The position numbers were made by a program, and so were the translations under genes. Positions 5,164 to 7,341 of a DNA stretch of 7,341 nucleotides are shown piece after piece. Within the stretch, counting starts at the first letter, position 1; the number at the start of each line of letters is the position of its first letter. Origin of the DNA: JBDRLH01 sp043813215 (GTDB lineage Bacteria; Patescibacteriota; Minisyncoccia; Minisyncoccales; JAQTPW01); NCBI GenBank assembly GCA_043813215.1, contig JBDRLH010000041.1, positions 1-7,341 on the forward strand, given 5' to 3'. The notes under the pieces are model-generated. The model was not told the DNA's origin. It worked only from the letters and a program-made list of their open reading frames with translations, and did not search any database.

Positions 5164-7148
5164 AATTTTTCGACGGCTTCGGCCAATATCTGGCAATAAA
5201 GATTCAGCCCCACGCGGTTGATGCTGCCGGATTGCTCTTTGCCCAAAATATTGCCAGCGCCGCGGATTTCCAAATCGCGAAGAGCGATTTTATAGCCCGA
5301 ACCCAGCTCTTCGAATTCTTTTAAGGCGTCTAATCTTAATTTTGCTTTTTTTTGCAAACGCTTTCCATAAAAAAAATAAGCAAATGCCTGGGTGTGAGAT
5401 CTGCCGATTCTGCCGCGAATTTGATAGGCCTGAGACAGGCCCAAACGCGCCGCGTCATCGACAATCATTGTGTTGACATTGGGCAGATCTATGCCGTTTT
5501 CAATAATCGTTGTGGCAATCAAGACGTCCGTTTTTTTATTTTTAAAATCATCCATCACTCCGATAAGCTCTTTTTCTGACAATCGGCCGTGCCCTACGCC
5601 GAATTTGACATCGGGCGCCAATTCCTGCAGGTATTTTTTCACCGCTTCAATGGTTTGCACTCTATTATGCAAATAATAAACTTGGCCGTTCCTTTTTATT
5701 TCGTTGACTATGGCGTCTTTGATTATTTTTTTTGAAAAGAGGAGAATAGAAGTTTTAACGGCCAGTCGGCCCAAAGGCGGAGTCTGGATCAAGCTGATAT
5801 TTTTCATAGAAGACAGAGCCAGATAAAGGGTTCTGGGAATGGGAGTGGCCGAAAGCGAAAGAACATCTAAAGATTCCCTTATTTTCTTTAATTTTTCTTT
5901 TTGCTTTACGCCGAAGCGCTGTTCGTCGTCAATCACCAAAAGTCCTAATCTACTAAATTCCACATCTTTTGATAAAACCCGGTGGGTGCCGATTAAAATA
6001 TCGGTTTCGCCGATTTTTAAATCTTCAATAATTTTTTTCTGCTCTTTCTCCGATTGCAACCTTGAAAGAAGGGCTATTTTAACAGGCAAATTTTTTAATC
6101 TTTCTTTAAAATTCTGGAAATGCTGATAGGCCAAAATAGTGGTTGGAGAAATGAGAGTCGATTGGTATCCCGACTTGGCGGCGCGTACCATAGTTCGCAA
6201 GGCCACTTCTGTCTTGCCAAAACCCACATCGCCGCACAAAATTCTGTCCATAGGTTTCTCTTTTTCCAGGTCTTTTTTAATTTCGGCCAGGGCTTCAATC
6301 TGATCTGGCGTTTCTTCGTATCCGAAGCCGTCAGCCAATTTTTTATCAATTTCATCATCTGGTGCGTAGGATGGGCGTTTGGCAATTTCTCTTTTTGCGT
6401 AAAGCTCCAGAAGTTCTTTGGCAAGTTTTTCAGTGGATTCTTTTATTCTTTTTTTGGTTTGCTGCCAGACCATGGAGCCCAATCTTGAGATTTTCGGCTC
6501 CACAAAACCGACATATCTTGAAAGTTTTCTTTCAAGCCCTTCGGGCACATAAAGTTTATCTCCTTCCGCATATTCTAAAACATAATATTTTGAAAATTGG
6601 GATCTGAGATTTGATTGAAAATTGGAATTTGAAAATTGAAAATTCTCGATTCCGGCGAATCGAGCAATGCCGTGGTCCAGATGCACCAAATAATCATCCG
6701 GCTTTATGCCCTTTAAATCAGAGAACAATTTTTGGGATTTTAATCTTTTTTTTAAAATTTCTTTGGCGGCTTTTTCGTCGTCTATCTTTACGGGAAGCCC
6801 CGAAATTTCTTCAATTTTATTTCCTAAAAAATCAAGCCTGGCGGCGGAGTTTTGATTAATGGGAAAAACGTCAACTACGCCGCCTCTTTGAGAAAATTCG
6901 CCGGGATAAGAAACCTCCAAAACTTTTTCATAGCCCATTTCGTCAAGTTTTCTTAAAAATTCGGAAAGATGGCAAGCCTGCCCTTGTTTTAAATGAATAA
7001 GGTTGTCTTCAAAAAAAGATTGGGATTTTTTGGCTTCTAAGATTTTATTTAAATTTTCTTCAAACCAAACCGACCCCTTTTCCAGAAAGTAGGGGGTGAT
7101 ACTTGCGATTAAGATCCTGGGCGGTGTCGTTATTGACAATTTAGACAA
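5148..7148 (-). CDS. mfd: Compact Mfd-like transcription-repair coupling factor (short form, possibly 5'-truncated)
   Basis: Mfd is a DNA translocase that pushes stalled RNA polymerase off DNA and recruits UvrA. This version has 666 residues against about 1150 in E. coli. Order seen: a UvrB-like remnant (11-115) with GEFSQRGGVVDVFP (83-96); a 35-residue linker; the RNA polymerase-interacting CarD-like domain from DYLVHLDHGIARF (152-164) through GDKLYVPEG (196-204); then the RecG-like translocase with Walker A GDVGFGKT (306-313), motif II DDEQ (407-410, usually DEEQ), SATPIPRT (433-440), HNRVQTIE (494-501), QIRGRIGRS (576-584) and the TRG motif EIRGAGNILGKEQSG (627-641). It stops there, so the C-terminal D7 domain is absent, as are the first ~100 residues, the rest of D1b and D3. 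Only TTG starts (7148, 7139) are available, because TAA at 7157-7155 closes the frame and the first Met is residue 71. The translocase looks intact; the start is uncertain. Confidence 0.85.
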   Translation of the reverse strand: MSKLSITTPPRILIASITPYFLEKGSVWFEENLNKILEAKKSQSFFEDNLIHLKQGQACHLSEFLRKLDEMGYEKVLEVSYPGEFSQRGGVVDVFPINQNSAARLDFLGNKIEEISGLPVKIDDEKAAKEILKKRLKSQKLFSDLKGIKPDDYLVHLDHGIARFAGIENFQFSNSNFQSNLRSQFSKYYVLEYAEGDKLYVPEGLERKLSRYVGFVEPKISRLGSMVWQQTKKRIKESTEKLAKELLELYAKREIAKRPSYAPDDEIDKKLADGFGYEETPDQIEALAEIKKDLEKEKPMDRILCGDVGFGKTEVALRTMVRAAKSGYQSTLISPTTILAYQHFQNFKERLKNLPVKIALLSRLQSEKEQKKIIEDLKIGETDILIGTHRVLSKDVEFSRLGLLVIDDEQRFGVKQKEKLKKIRESLDVLSLSATPIPRTLYLALSSMKNISLIQTPPLGRLAVKTSILLFSKKIIKDAIVNEIKRNGQVYYLHNRVQTIEAVKKYLQELAPDVKFGVGHGRLSEKELIGVMDDFKNKKTDVLIATTIIENGIDLPNVNTMIVDDAARLGLSQAYQIRGRIGRSHTQAFAYFFYGKRLQKKAKLRLDALKEFEELGSGYKIALRDLEIRGAGNILGKEQSGSINRVGLNLYCQILAEAVEKLKSQV
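6592..6664 (-). repeat. In-frame hairpin plus GAAAATTG direct repeats inside mfd
   Basis: On the plus strand GAAAATTGG occurs at 6592-6600 and 6617-6625, GAAAATTG at 6631-6638 and GAAAATTC at 6638-6645. They abut a perfect 8-bp inverted repeat, CTCGATTC-CGGC-GAATCGAG (6645-6664). The direct repeats encode NFQFSNSNFQSNLRSQFS (169-186), an Asn/Ser/Gln/Phe-rich loop that looks longer than the matching loop of the CarD-like domain in other Mfd proteins. The palindrome encodes the conserved ARFAGIE segment, so its symmetry could partly be chance. Confidence 0.55.
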
Positions 7149-7161
7149 TATAGATTATAAT
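7133..7161 (+). promoter_or_regulatory. Perfect consensus sigma70-type promoter driving the 6S-like RNA
   Basis: TTGACA (7133-7138) and TATAAT (7156-7161) both match the housekeeping consensus exactly and are separated by exactly 17 bases, predicting transcription from about 7168. Such a strong promoter immediately before a long helical RNA fits a highly expressed noncoding RNA gene. The -10 lies in the palindrome ATTATAAT (7154-7161), so the minus strand also reads TATAAT (7159-7154), six bases before the mfd TTG at 7148. The promoter overlaps the proposed 5' end of mfd. Confidence 0.88.
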
Positions 7162-7167
7162 AAGAAA

Positions 7168-7341
7168 TTATTTATCCTGTGGTCTGCCTGCGAGGAGTTG
7201 CCCGGACTTTGAAAGATTTTCTTTTAAAGTTTGCGAAGTAATAGGTATCCCTCCTTAAAACCTATTGTAGCTCAAAATCTTAGAGTTTTCTACGTTTTCG
7301 TGGAAAATTCTTTGGGCTCGCAGACAGGCCAGAGGGTAAAG
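7168..7341 (+). ncRNA. ssrS: Candidate 6S RNA (regulator of sigma70-RNA polymerase)
   Basis: 6S RNA mimics an open promoter and sequesters housekeeping RNA polymerase. Base pairing read by eye gives the 6S architecture. A closing stem joins 7171-7194 to 7317-7340, with 22 of 24 positions paired including wobbles. The central bubble has an 11-base 5' strand, GAGTTGCCCGG (7195-7205), and a 3' strand holding a hairpin, TTTCTACG-TTTT-CGTGGAAA (7287-7306). The terminal stem joins 7206-7210 to 7282-7286 and 7213-7220 to 7274-7281, then AATAGGT (7240-7246) to ACCTATT (7260-7266) with a 13-base apical loop containing CCCTCC. The approximately 174-base length suits 6S RNA and a consensus promoter precedes it. 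The 3' end and terminator lie at or beyond the window edge. No open reading frame explains the region. Alternatives are a large riboswitch leader or an unnamed structured RNA; a competing local hairpin at 7206-7230 is also possible. Confidence 0.68.

Noticed and set aside
6592..6645. Direct repeats considered as a small CRISPR array
   Set aside because: The units are only 8-9 bases, imperfect and nearly contiguous, with no spacers of regular length, and they are in frame within mfd.
7200..7210. Minus-strand AAAGTCCGGGC, resembling the conserved GAGGAAAGTCCGGGC block of RNase P RNA
   Set aside because: The other RNase P conserved blocks are missing, the position within the helix is wrong, and the strong promoter points to the plus strand.
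7171..7340. The structured RNA considered as a riboswitch, T-box, SRP RNA or tmRNA
   Set aside because: I see no T-box AGGGTGG motif, no SRP GGAAGG-type loop, no tRNA-like end of tmRNA and no known aptamer core; the rod with a central bubble fits 6S better. A riboswitch cannot be fully excluded because downstream sequence is missing.
7149..7341. Possible continuation of the mfd N-terminus upstream, through a frameshift
   Set aside because: The frame stops at TAA 7157-7155, and the upstream bases are accounted for by the promoter and RNA helices; I saw no Mfd-like peptide there in the other frames.

Overview
The window looks like a piece of a small, AT-rich bacterial genome, most likely a Candidate Phyla Radiation (Patescibacteria) member of the Parcubacteria type. 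This is inference. It rests on very tight gene packing, universal housekeeping genes with divergent motifs (FolD, YchF), an Mfd protein cut down to its core, no recognisable Shine-Dalgarno sequence before any start, and AT-rich repeat-plus-hairpin units inside coding sequence. There are no mobile elements, CRISPR arrays or phage genes.

Layout. (1) Positions 2-1783, plus strand, form an apparent operon: the 3' end of glyA, then folD (1-base gap), then a PAP2-family lipid phosphatase (2-base gap). It ends in a hairpin terminator that contains the last stop codon. (2) Positions 1793-3976, minus strand, hold topA (DNA topoisomerase I) followed by tRNA-Leu(CAA) with an encoded CCA; the same hairpin closes this unit from the other side. 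(3) A 62-base divergent spacer separates topA from ychF (4039-5118, plus). (4) ychF converges on a compact mfd-like gene (5148-7148, minus), and the pair shares a second hairpin terminator whose loop holds the mfd stop codon. (5) At the right edge a perfect consensus sigma70 promoter (TTGACA, 17 bases, TATAAT) faces right into an approximately 174-base structured RNA. Its fold (long closing stem, central bubble with a 3'-side hairpin, terminal stem) is that of 6S RNA.

Functional picture. glyA and folD are consecutive steps of one-carbon folate metabolism. The PAP2 protein probably recycles undecaprenyl pyrophosphate for cell-wall synthesis. topA, mfd, ychF and 6S RNA concern DNA topology, stalled RNA polymerase, ribosome-linked ATP hydrolysis and control of RNA polymerase. 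The points most worth attention are the stripped Mfd (most of the UvrB-like module, D3 and the C-terminal autoinhibitory domain are absent, and the Walker B motif reads DDEQ), its 5' end abutting the 6S promoter with a palindromic -10 box between them, the 6S RNA candidate itself, and the two in-frame hairpin/repeat units in topA and mfd.
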